Of a stretch of DNA of 5,092 bases, positions 1 to 5,092 are shown piece by piece (within the stretch, counting starts at the first letter, position 1; each line of letters starts with the position of its first letter). The stretch comes from Cellvibrio sp. GTDB lineage: Bacteria > Pseudomonadota > Gammaproteobacteria > Pseudomonadales > Cellvibrionaceae. The notes under the pieces are model-generated. The model saw only the letters and a program-made list of their open reading frames with translations, ran no database searches and had not been told where the DNA came from. The translations under genes were made by a program, and so were the position numbers. Location of the stretch: NCBI GenBank assembly GCA_003524365.1, contig DQHS01000309.1, forward strand, positions 1,868 to 6,959, read 5' to 3'.

Positions 1-1744
1 GATTCTCGATCACCATCAGCGTGGCGCGGGGCACATCCACCCCCACTTCAATCACGGTAGTCGCGACCAGCAAATCCAATTCATTGGCTTTAAATGCCGC
101 CATCACCGCCTCTTTTTCCGCCGGTTTCAAGCGCCCGTGGATAAGACCGATGCGCAAATGTGGCAGGACTTCGGTAAGGTTCGCCGCCGTAGCCTCTGCC
201 GCCTGCGCCTCAAGCGCTTCGGATTCCTCGATCAACGTGCACACCCAGTAAGCCTGGCGCCCCTGCTCACAAGCCAAGCGCACCCGTTCAACCACTTCCT
301 CGCGGCGGTTATCACTGATTACTACGGTGGTGATGGGAGTACGTCCGGGGGGCAGCTCGTCGATCACTGAGCAATCCAGGTCGGCATAGGCGCTCATCGC
401 CAAAGTGCGTGGGATAGGTGTAGCGGTCATAATCAGCTGATGCGGACGAAGCAGACCGGATCGCCGATTTTCATCGCTATTGGTACCTTTTTCCGACAGG
501 GTTAAGCGCTGATGCACACCAAAGCGATGCTGCTCATCGATCACAATCAAACCCAAATTCGCAAACTCCACCGCCTCCTGAAACAGCGCATGAGTGCCGA
601 CCACCACTTGCGCCTCACCATTGGCGATAGCCGCCAACTGGGTGCGCCGCTCTGCCACTTTCAGCTTGCCCGTGAGCCAACCGAGTTTGATGCCGAGCGG
701 TGCCAGCCATTTGCCGAAGTTGAGGCGATGTTGCTCAGCGAGGATTTCGGTGGGCGCCATAATTGCAGCCTGTTTGCCGCTGGCGACGGCGGCTAACGCA
801 GCAAGCGCGGCCACTACGGTTTTGCCCGAGCCAACATCGCCCTGCACTAGCCGCAACATCGGAATCGGCTTAGCTAGATCGGTGGCGATTTCGCCGACGA
901 CGCGGCTTTGCGCCCGAGTTAGATTGAATCCCAACTGCTCCAAAAATTGCGCCTGTAAACTCGTATCCAAATTCAGTCGTGTGGCACCATCGGCCTGGGT
1001 TTCACGGCGCAACAGCAGCAAGCTCAGGTGGTGCGCTAACAACTCCTCAAATGCCAGCCGCTCCTGATAAGGATGCTCACCATCCATTAGTTGCTGGATA
1101 TTGGCGTTAGTTGGCGGCTGATGCAGATAGCGCAAAGCGTCGGCGAGCGAAGATTGGTTGAGCTGACGGCGTACCAACTCGGGTAACAGTTCTTTGAGTG
1201 CGTGTTTGTCCAACCAAGTCAGTGCTTGCACGGCAAGCGAGCGCATACGCGGTTGGGTCAGCCCTTCAGTGGCGGGGTAAATCGGGGTGAGCGACTGCTC
1301 CAGCGGCAAAGACGCCGCTGTGCTTAACTCATCGTATTCGGGGTGGTACATCTCAAGGCCCGAGGCACCACGGCGCGTCTCACCAAAAATCCGCAAGCGC
1401 GTGCCGCTTACCAATCGCTGCTTTTGCGCATTGTTGAAATGATAGAAGCGCAGCGTAATCGTGCCGGTACCGTCCTGCACCTTGCACACCAGACTGCGGC
1501 GCTTGCCGAAAACGATATCGCAAGCGCGCACCTCCGCCTCAATCACCGCGTTGACGTTGGGTTGGAGTGCGCCAATCGGCGTAATACGGGTACGGTCGAG
1601 GTAGCGCAAAGGCAGATGAAAAAGGATATCTTGCAGACTAAACAGGCCGATCTTCGCCAATTTTGCAGCCAAACTGACGCCAACGCCTTTTAAGGCGCTG
1701 GCGGGGATTTGGTCGAGGGTGGTGGTATTGGCTGGACTATTCAC
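1..1744 (-). CDS. recG: ATP-dependent DNA helicase RecG (3' end cut by window edge)
   Basis: RecG is a monomeric superfamily 2 double-strand DNA translocase that remodels stalled replication forks and Holliday junctions in the cytoplasm. The reverse strand reads without interruption for 581 codons from a GTG at 1744. An N-terminal wedge/OB region (about residues 1-250, beginning VNSPANTTTLDQIPASALKG) precedes the helicase core. Visible motifs are Walker A GDVGSGKT at residues 302-309 (818-841), APTEILAEQH (motif Ia), the DEQH box with RFG at residues 403-406 (527-538), MTATPIPRT (motif III) from residue 439, and ATTVIEVGVDVP (motif V) near the left edge. E. coli RecG is about 693 residues, so roughly 110 residues, including motif VI and the C-terminal tail, lie outside. 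The start is seven bases after the parE stop and has no clear Shine-Dalgarno sequence, so translational coupling is plausible. The identification is near certain; the exact start is less so. Confidence 0.97.
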   Translation of the reverse strand, partial: MNSPANTTTLDQIPASALKGVGVSLAAKLAKIGLFSLQDILFHLPLRYLDRTRITPIGALQPNVNAVIEAEVRACDIVFGKRRSLVCKVQDGTGTITLRFYHFNNAQKQRLVSGTRLRIFGETRRGASGLEMYHPEYDELSTAASLPLEQSLTPIYPATEGLTQPRMRSLAVQALTWLDKHALKELLPELVRRQLNQSSLADALRYLHQPPTNANIQQLMDGEHPYQERLAFEELLAHHLSLLLLRRETQADGATRLNLDTSLQAQFLEQLGFNLTRAQSRVVGEIATDLAKPIPMLRLVQGDVGSGKTVVAALAALAAVASGKQAAIMAPTEILAEQHRLNFGKWLAPLGIKLGWLTGKLKVAERRTQLAAIANGEAQVVVGTHALFQEAVEFANLGLIVIDEQHRFGVHQRLTLSEKGTNSDENRRSGLLRPHQLIMTATPIPRTLAMSAYADLDCSVIDELPPGRTPITTVVISDNRREEVVERVRLACEQGRQAYWVCTLIEESEALEAQAAEATAANLTEVLPHLRIGLIHGRLKPAEKEAVMAAFKANELDLLVATTVIEVGVDVPRATLMVIEN

Positions 1745-1751
1745 AGTATGG

Positions 1752-2045
1752 TTACAGTTGTTGGATATCGCGCGCCGAGTGCAGCACGCGCACCAGCACT
1801 ATGCCGCTATCCTGCCCCGCCATTGGCTGATAAAACAACAAATAGCGCTCCATCGGAAACAGGTAAATTCGATCCCCTAAATCGGCGCGCAACTTACCCA
1901 GCAATGGGAATTCAGCAAGCTGCCGGGCTTGGGCATAAAGACGATCAACAAAGTTGTCAGCATTAGCTGGGCTGTCTTCGGCGATAAACAGCCAAATATC
2001 CACCAAATCCTGTTCCGCTTCCGGTGCGATTAACAACACTGCCAA
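1752..2045 (-). CDS. parE: ParE/RelE-family toxin of a type II toxin-antitoxin module
   Basis: This is a 97-residue protein of the RelE/ParE superfamily. Characterised ParE toxins poison DNA gyrase, whereas RelE relatives cut mRNA on the ribosome; the sequence favours ParE but does not prove the target. Family signatures in order are APEAEQDLVDIW (8-19, first helix), the IAEDSPANAD turn (21-30), LAEFPLLGKLRADLGDRIY (43-61), the strand RYLLFYQP (67-74), and the closing VLVRVLHSARDIQQL (83-97), whose RVLHxxRD is typical of ParE. The length is normal for the family and there is no frameshift. No ATG is available: the first possible start is TTG at 2045, with AAGGA (2055-2051) five bases upstream. 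A GTG at 2039, two codons later, is equally plausible and would have AGGA (2049-2046) six bases upstream. Two bases separate the parD stop from the TTG, so the pair is co-transcribed and probably translationally coupled. Confidence 0.92.
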   Translation of the reverse strand: MAVLLIAPEAEQDLVDIWLFIAEDSPANADNFVDRLYAQARQLAEFPLLGKLRADLGDRIYLFPMERYLLFYQPMAGQDSGIVLVRVLHSARDIQQL

Positions 2046-2047
2046 TC

Positions 2048-2302
2048 CTATCCTTGCTGCGCCAAGCGCGCGCGGACTTTGATCTGCTCAGGGTCAAATA
2101 CTTTGGACTGCCCCGCAGCAATGCTATTCACGCCTTTTTGAATATCGGCGCGTAGCGCCTCCAGCTTGAGCGATTGCTCAGAGTCCTTTTCCGCCATAAG
2201 GCGCAGTGCCTCGCGGATCACCTCGCTGGCGGAGTTATACATGCCCGTGGCAACTTTTTGCTGAACATAGGATTCAAGTTGATTAGTAAGTGAGACATTC
2301 AT
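2048..2302 (-). CDS. parD: ParD-like ribbon-helix-helix antitoxin
   Basis: This is an 84-residue antitoxin that should bind and neutralise the ParE-type toxin encoded just downstream and repress its own promoter. The N-terminal third, MNVSLTNQLESYVQQKVATG followed by MYNSASEVIREALRLMAEKD, is the ParD ribbon-helix-helix fold: the alternating-polarity strand NVSLT (2-6) would enter the DNA major groove, and YNSASEVIREALRL (22-35) is the diagnostic second helix. The remainder (about 41-84, ending KVFDPEQIKVRARLAQQG) is charged and is the toxin-wrapping tail in this family. The ATG at 2302 is preceded by AGAGGA (2315-2310) at seven bases, a good ribosome binding site. Antitoxin-first order, a two-base gap to the toxin and an inverted repeat in the upstream promoter region all fit an autoregulated ParDE module. 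Family assignment is strong; the partner specificity is inferred from adjacency. Confidence 0.93.
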   Translation of the reverse strand: MNVSLTNQLESYVQQKVATGMYNSASEVIREALRLMAEKDSEQSLKLEALRADIQKGVNSIAAGQSKVFDPEQIKVRARLAQQG

Positions 2303-2309
2303 CGATTGA

Positions 2310-2315
2310 TCCTCT
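2310..2315 (-). promoter_or_regulatory. parD ribosome binding site
   Basis: Read on the minus strand the sequence is AGAGGA, seven bases before the parD ATG at 2302. It fixes that start. The neighbouring ATCGAT (2301-2306) overlaps the start codon, so a repressor bound there could also hinder ribosome access. Confidence 0.65.
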
Positions 2316-2322
2316 GTTGGCT

Positions 2323-2357
2323 ATCGATAACAAACTATAGCAATCTTTGTTATCGAT
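2323..2357. promoter_or_regulatory. Inverted repeat, probable ParD(E) operator
   Basis: Two perfect 12-bp arms, ATCGATAACAAA (2323-2334) and TTTGTTATCGAT (2346-2357), flank an 11-bp spacer, CTATAGCAATC. Each arm contains the self-complementary hexamer ATCGAT, and a third copy lies at 2301-2306 beside the parD start codon. Ribbon-helix-helix antitoxins bind palindromic sites as pairs of dimers, so this is the expected autoregulatory operator of the toxin-antitoxin module. The repeat overlaps the best promoter candidate. It is not followed by a T-run and is A/T-rich, so it does not look like a terminator. The symmetry is directly visible; its assignment to ParD is inference from position. Confidence 0.7.
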
Positions 2358-2363
2358 TGTCGC
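2334..2363 (-). promoter_or_regulatory. Candidate parDE promoter (sigma-70 type)
   Basis: On the minus strand a GCGACA hexamer (2363-2358, four of six matches to the -35 consensus) and TATAGT (2339-2334, close to the -10 consensus) are spaced by 18 bp. The -10 lies in the spacer of the inverted repeat and one arm fills most of the region between the hexamers, so a bound repressor would exclude RNA polymerase. The -35 is weak, and transcription could also enter from oxyR because no terminator is visible between the two genes. Confidence 0.4.
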
Positions 2364-2364
2364 C

Positions 2365-3273
2365 CTAAACGCGACAAGCTTTAATCGCCGCGCGCAAGGC
2401 ATCTATCGCTTTGTGGCGGGGGAAGCTGGCGCGCCAGGCAAGTGCAACTGTGCGGCTTGGTGAAGGTTCGATAAAGGGACGAGTCACCAGCACCTCAGAA
2501 CTGTAGAGCGAATTCTCGGCGGCGGAGGATGGCAGAATGGTTATGCCGAGACCAGAGGCGACCATATGGCGCAGGGTCTCCAGGGAGCTGCCCTCGGCGG
2601 CTGTCCGCACATTGCTGGTACTGGCATCGCCATGATGTTGTAGGCTTGGGCAGGTGGTGAGCACCTGATCGCGAAAGCAATGGCCTTCACCGAGCAACAG
2701 TAGCTGCTGATCATTGAGGTCATCGGGCTTCAAGAATTCTTTGGCGGCGAGCGCGTGGTCTTTGGGCATCAGCACCACAAAGGGCTCGTCGTACAGCGCT
2801 TGGGTCACTACATCCGGCTCGACAAAGGGCAGCGCTACGATAATCACGTCCAACTCACCGTTGCGCAGTTTTTTACGCAGGTTGTGGGTGTAGCCCTCTT
2901 CCACATAAAGCGGCATTTTGCTCGCCAATTTTTGCAAATGAGGGATAAACTTGGGCAGCAAATAGGGGCCGATGGTGAAAATCGCGCCCACGGATAAGGG
3001 GCTGCTGAGCTGATCTTTACCGGCGTCGGCAAGGTCTTTGATCGCCGCCGTCTGCTCCAGCACCAGATTTGCCTGGGCGACAATTTGCTCGCCGAGCGGT
3101 GTGGGTTGGACACGGGATTTAGTGCGCTCGAACAATGCTACGCCCAGCTCGTCTTCCAATTTTTTTACCGCGATACTCAGGGTCGGCTGGCTCACGTAGC
3201 AGCGATCTGCCGCGCGACCAAAGTGCTGTTCCTGGGCAAGGGTGACTATGTAGCGCAATTCGGTCAGGGTCAT
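2365..3273 (-). CDS. oxyR: Hydrogen peroxide-sensing LysR-type regulator OxyR
   Basis: OxyR is a cytoplasmic LysR-type tetramer that is oxidised by hydrogen peroxide and then activates catalase, alkyl hydroperoxide reductase and related defence genes. The 302-residue length is typical. The N-terminal winged helix-turn-helix is clear (MTLTELRYIVTLAQEQHFGR, then AADRCYVSQPTLSIAVKKLEDELGVALFER, residues 21-50), followed by a linker helix (about 60-90) and the periplasmic-binding-protein-like sensor domain. The redox pair falls at Cys199 and Cys208 in GEGHCFRDQVLTTCP, the same numbers and eight-residue spacing as in E. coli OxyR, so disulfide switching should be intact. SLETLRHMVASGLGITILPSSA (230-251) is also family-typical. 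The ATG at 3273 has GGAG (3284-3281) seven bases upstream. It is followed by parD, parE and recG on the same strand. An OxyR-like half operator lies in its own upstream region, suggesting autoregulation. Confidence 0.97.
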   Translation of the reverse strand: MTLTELRYIVTLAQEQHFGRAADRCYVSQPTLSIAVKKLEDELGVALFERTKSRVQPTPLGEQIVAQANLVLEQTAAIKDLADAGKDQLSSPLSVGAIFTIGPYLLPKFIPHLQKLASKMPLYVEEGYTHNLRKKLRNGELDVIIVALPFVEPDVVTQALYDEPFVVLMPKDHALAAKEFLKPDDLNDQQLLLLGEGHCFRDQVLTTCPSLQHHGDASTSNVRTAAEGSSLETLRHMVASGLGITILPSSAAENSLYSSEVLVTRPFIEPSPSRTVALAWRASFPRHKAIDALRAAIKACRV

Positions 3274-3303
3274 AATGCAGCTCCGTTACTAAGACTTCTG
3301 GGA

Positions 3304-3318
3304 ATAGCCTAAAACTAT
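3304..3318. promoter_or_regulatory. Probable OxyR-binding half operator
   Basis: ATAG (3304-3307), seven bases (CCTAAAA), then CTAT (3315-3318) reproduces the outer bases and spacing of the known OxyR element ATAGntnnnanCTAT. The internal A is present and the internal T is replaced by C. The full operator has two such elements seven bases apart; the second position here (about 3326-3340) matches poorly, with only the internal T and A and part of CTAT kept. It sits between oxyR and a divergent gene, so it could serve autorepression of oxyR, control of the neighbour, or both. The match is visible; function is inferred. Confidence 0.55.
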
Positions 3319-3339
3319 CAGATTGGCGACTTTTATCAA

Positions 3340-4215
3340 ATGACAATTAACGCATCTTCACAAGAAAAGCTCTTAATCATCGGCTGCGGCGATATTGGCC
3401 AGCGCCTCGCGCAGCAACTCGACCCTAATCGCTACCAAATTACCGGCCTGCGCCGCCATCCGCCGGAGGACTTGCCCAGCCTTCGGTATCTGGCATGTGA
3501 CGTAACTCAATCCGACCAACTCGACGCGATACTCGGTGATGAAGAATTTGATGTCATTGTGATTAGCATGACTCCAGCTGAACGTAGCAATGCCGGCTAT
3601 GAAACTGCCTATGTGAAAACCTGTCGCAATCTGGTGGCGGGACTAAAACATCACCAACGGAAGCCTCGCTTGTTGATATTTGTCTCCAGCACGGCAGTCT
3701 ACGGGCAAAACGATGGCAGCTGGGTAGATGAGTTGTCGCCCACTGAACCTGAGGGATTTAGCGGAACGCGTTTGTTGGAGGCTGAGCAAGTAATGCAGCA
3801 GAGCGGATTCGCAAATTGCATCGTCCGCTTCAGCGGGATTTACGGCCCCGGCCGCAACCGTTTGATCGAGCAGGTAAAACAAAAACGTGCCTCAGCGAGC
3901 CTGCATTACACCAACCGTATCCATGCAGATGACTGCGCCGGGGTGCTCGCGCATGTGATCGAACTGCAGCGCACGCGAGACATTGCACCTATTTATGTAG
4001 CGACAGACTCGTCGCCCACATCCATGATTGATGTGGCCTGCTGGATTGCAGAACAACTGGGTATTAAGGATTTTTTAGCGCCCGATGCGGTCAACGAGCG
4101 CGGCAATAAACGGATCAGCAATCAGCGCTTGCTGGCATCAGGCTATAGGTTTATACATCCAGACTTCCGCAGCGGCTATGCAAGATTGCTGGCTTCTGCA
4201 GACAATCAGGGCTAA
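3340..4215 (+). CDS. Atypical NAD(P)-binding SDR / epimerase-like protein (YeeZ type)
   Basis: This is a 291-residue cytoplasmic Rossmann-fold protein related to extended short-chain dehydrogenases and sugar-nucleotide epimerases; substrate unknown. The dinucleotide motif GCGDIG (GxGxxG, residues 15-20) follows strand LLII. Arg38-Arg39 at the end of the second strand hint at NADP preference. FVSSTAVYGQNDGSWVDE (114-131) is the epimerase-like active-site strand with its usual Ser-Ser-Thr. Where classical members have YxxxK, this protein reads F140-SGT-R144, so the catalytic Tyr and Lys appear to be missing. RFSGIYGPGRNRLI (163-176), NRIHADDCAGVLAHVI (192-207) and the C-terminal KRISNQRLLASGYRFIHPDFRSGY (257-280) resemble the E. 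coli YeeZ group. The ATG at 3340 is the only reasonable start but lacks a Shine-Dalgarno sequence. The gene diverges from oxyR across 66 bp and ends at a terminator. Confidence 0.85.
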   Translation: MTINASSQEKLLIIGCGDIGQRLAQQLDPNRYQITGLRRHPPEDLPSLRYLACDVTQSDQLDAILGDEEFDVIVISMTPAERSNAGYETAYVKTCRNLVAGLKHHQRKPRLLIFVSSTAVYGQNDGSWVDELSPTEPEGFSGTRLLEAEQVMQQSGFANCIVRFSGIYGPGRNRLIEQVKQKRASASLHYTNRIHADDCAGVLAHVIELQRTRDIAPIYVATDSSPTSMIDVACWIAEQLGIKDFLAPDAVNERGNKRISNQRLLASGYRFIHPDFRSGYARLLASADNQG

Positions 4216-4226
4216 ATCACAGGCAT

Positions 4227-4256
4227 AAAAAAGCCCGACACGCTGGTCGGGCTTTT
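4227..4256. terminator. Bidirectional intrinsic terminator
   Basis: A perfect seven-base-pair GC-rich stem, GCCCGAC (4233-4239) with GTCGGGC (4246-4252), closes a six-base loop. It is flanked by six A (4227-4232) on the left and four T (4253-4256) on the right, so it yields a hairpin plus U-run in both directions and the A/T flanks extend the stem. It lies 11 bases after the stop of the SDR gene and 17 bases after the stop of the convergent OmpA-family gene, and should end both transcripts. Confidence 0.92.
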
Positions 4257-4273
4257 CAGCAATCAACAACAGA

Positions 4274-5092
4274 TTAATTGCGTTTTTCGATAGTGGTCAC
4301 TTTGGTAGAAACCTGACCCACTACGCGACGATTTTGCTCGCGGCCAGCAGCATTCATGTTGTCAGCAATTGGCTTGGCTTCACCGTAACCAATCGCATTC
4401 ACACGATCTGCACCAATACCGTATTTGGTAATCAACGCGGCTTTCACCGAGTCAGCACGACTTTGCGACAGTTTTTGGTTGTAAGCATCAGAACCCTGGC
4501 TATCAGTGTGGCCTTCAACAGTCACCACAGTATCAGCGTATTGATTCATGAAAGTCGCCAGATTGGCCACTTCGCTTTCAAACTCAGGCTTGATGATTGA
4601 CTTGGCAGTATCGAATGTAATTTTCAATTCGATTGCTACAGTTTCAGTCAACTTCAAAGTACAACCAACTTCATCTACTTTGTTTGCTTTAGGGGTGTCC
4701 GGGCATTGATCTTTAGAATCGAATACGCCGTCACCATCGCTATCTAATTCTACTGGCGCAGCAACTGGCGCAGGAGCAGGACTTGAAGTTTTGCCAAACG
4801 CGTAACCAATACCGGCGGTAACAGCAAGATCGGTATATTCGTTGTCGAGGCTGTTGAATGCGCGCACATCGGTGCGGAATTGCCAGCTATCGCCCAGGCT
4901 GCGCTTGATACCCGCACCAAGGTTGAGCAGAGTGTCGCGCTCGGAAGAAGGCGACGCAGCGTTGAATTCACGCTTTTGATCACCTACACCGAAGGCAACA
5001 TAGGGGCGCCATGCGCTTTCGGTATTGATGTGATACAGCATATCCATACGGTATTGCGTGCCATCTACATCAACCGCACCCGATTGGGTTTC
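4274..5092 (-). CDS. OmpA/OprF-family outer membrane protein (5' end cut by window edge)
   Basis: This is an outer membrane beta-barrel protein that anchors the envelope to peptidoglycan. The reading frame is open to the window edge, giving 272 visible codons. The ATG at 5047 is internal, because the 15 codons before it (ETQSGAVDVDGTQYR) continue the barrel, so the signal peptide and first strands lie outside. Visible residues 1 to about 100 are barrel strands ending in AVTAGIGYAF. An Ala/Pro linker (about 102-114) leads to a calcium-binding thrombospondin type-3 repeat, DSDGDGVFDSKDQCPDTP (117-134). Cys130 and Cys144 probably form a disulfide, as in OprF. The C-terminal OmpA domain (about 152-262) has ITFDTAKS, VEGHTDSQGSDAYN and LSQSRADSV; Asp197 and Arg212 occupy the positions that bind diaminopimelate in this family. 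It ends NRRVVGQVS plus a short tail. It converges on the SDR gene and shares its terminator. Confidence 0.95.
   Translation of the reverse strand, partial: ETQSGAVDVDGTQYRMDMLYHINTESAWRPYVAFGVGDQKREFNAASPSSERDTLLNLGAGIKRSLGDSWQFRTDVRAFNSLDNEYTDLAVTAGIGYAFGKTSSPAPAPVAAPVELDSDGDGVFDSKDQCPDTPKANKVDEVGCTLKLTETVAIELKITFDTAKSIIKPEFESEVANLATFMNQYADTVVTVEGHTDSQGSDAYNQKLSQSRADSVKAALITKYGIGADRVNAIGYGEAKPIADNMNAAGREQNRRVVGQVSTKVTTIEKRN

Noticed and set aside
21..1693. Several plus-strand open frames (21-251, 137-370, 512-796, 594-1067, 1343-1693)
   Set aside because: They lie opposite recG, whose reverse-strand frame is continuous and carries all expected helicase motifs; the plus-strand products have no recognisable domains.
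1709..1966. Plus-strand open frame opposite the toxin gene
   Set aside because: The opposite strand encodes a clear ParE-like protein next to its antitoxin; the plus-strand product resembles nothing I recognise.
2323..2357. Inverted repeat read as a terminator after oxyR
   Set aside because: The arms are A/T-rich, the loop is 11 bases and no T-run follows in the oxyR direction; operator function fits better.
2755..3312. Open frames opposite or overlapping oxyR on both strands
   Set aside because: OxyR is full length with a conserved helix-turn-helix and redox cysteines in one frame; the others are shadows.
5045..5047. ATG as the true start of the OmpA-family gene
   Set aside because: The frame is open upstream to the window edge with barrel-like sequence, and the product from this ATG would lack a signal peptide and the first barrel strands.
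1..5092. Search for CRISPR arrays, tRNA or rRNA genes, insertion sequences, phage genes or a wholly new system
   Set aside because: No regularly spaced repeats, no RNA gene structure and no transposase or integrase-like frame is visible; every gene belongs to a known family.

Overview
The window reads as chromosomal DNA of a gammaproteobacterium, most likely from the Pseudomonas/Cellvibrio side of the class. The evidence is the pairing of oxyR with recG on one strand (the arrangement known from Pseudomonas), an OxyR with the Pseudomonas-style GEGHCFRDQ redox loop, and an OprF/OmpA-type porin with a cysteine pair next to a calcium-binding type-3 repeat. The lineage is an inference; there is no rRNA or other marker here.

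Layout. Positions 1-1744 (minus strand) hold most of recG, a helicase for stalled replication forks; its C-terminus lies beyond the left edge. Positions 1752-2302 (minus) hold a two-gene ParD/ParE toxin-antitoxin module, antitoxin first. Positions 2303-2364 hold the module's control region, with a 12-bp inverted repeat over a plausible promoter. Positions 2365-3273 (minus) hold a complete oxyR, the peroxide sensor. Positions 3274-3339 separate divergent genes and contain a close match to half of an OxyR operator. Positions 3340-4215 (plus) hold an atypical NAD(P)-binding SDR/epimerase-like protein of the YeeZ type. A bidirectional hairpin terminator (4227-4256) separates it from a convergent OmpA-family gene (4274-5092, minus), whose N-terminus lies beyond the right edge.

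How the genes relate. The minus-strand order is oxyR, parD, parE, recG, with gaps of 62, 2 and 7 bp. In Pseudomonas oxyR and recG form one operon, so the toxin-antitoxin pair appears to have been inserted into an ancestral oxyR-recG unit, leaving recG at the end of a mixed transcript. recG would then be expressed from the oxyR promoter, from the toxin-antitoxin promoter, or from both. This is the most interesting feature of the window.

No wholly new system is visible. There is no CRISPR array, RNA gene, transposase or phage gene. No stretch longer than about 70 bases lacks a gene.
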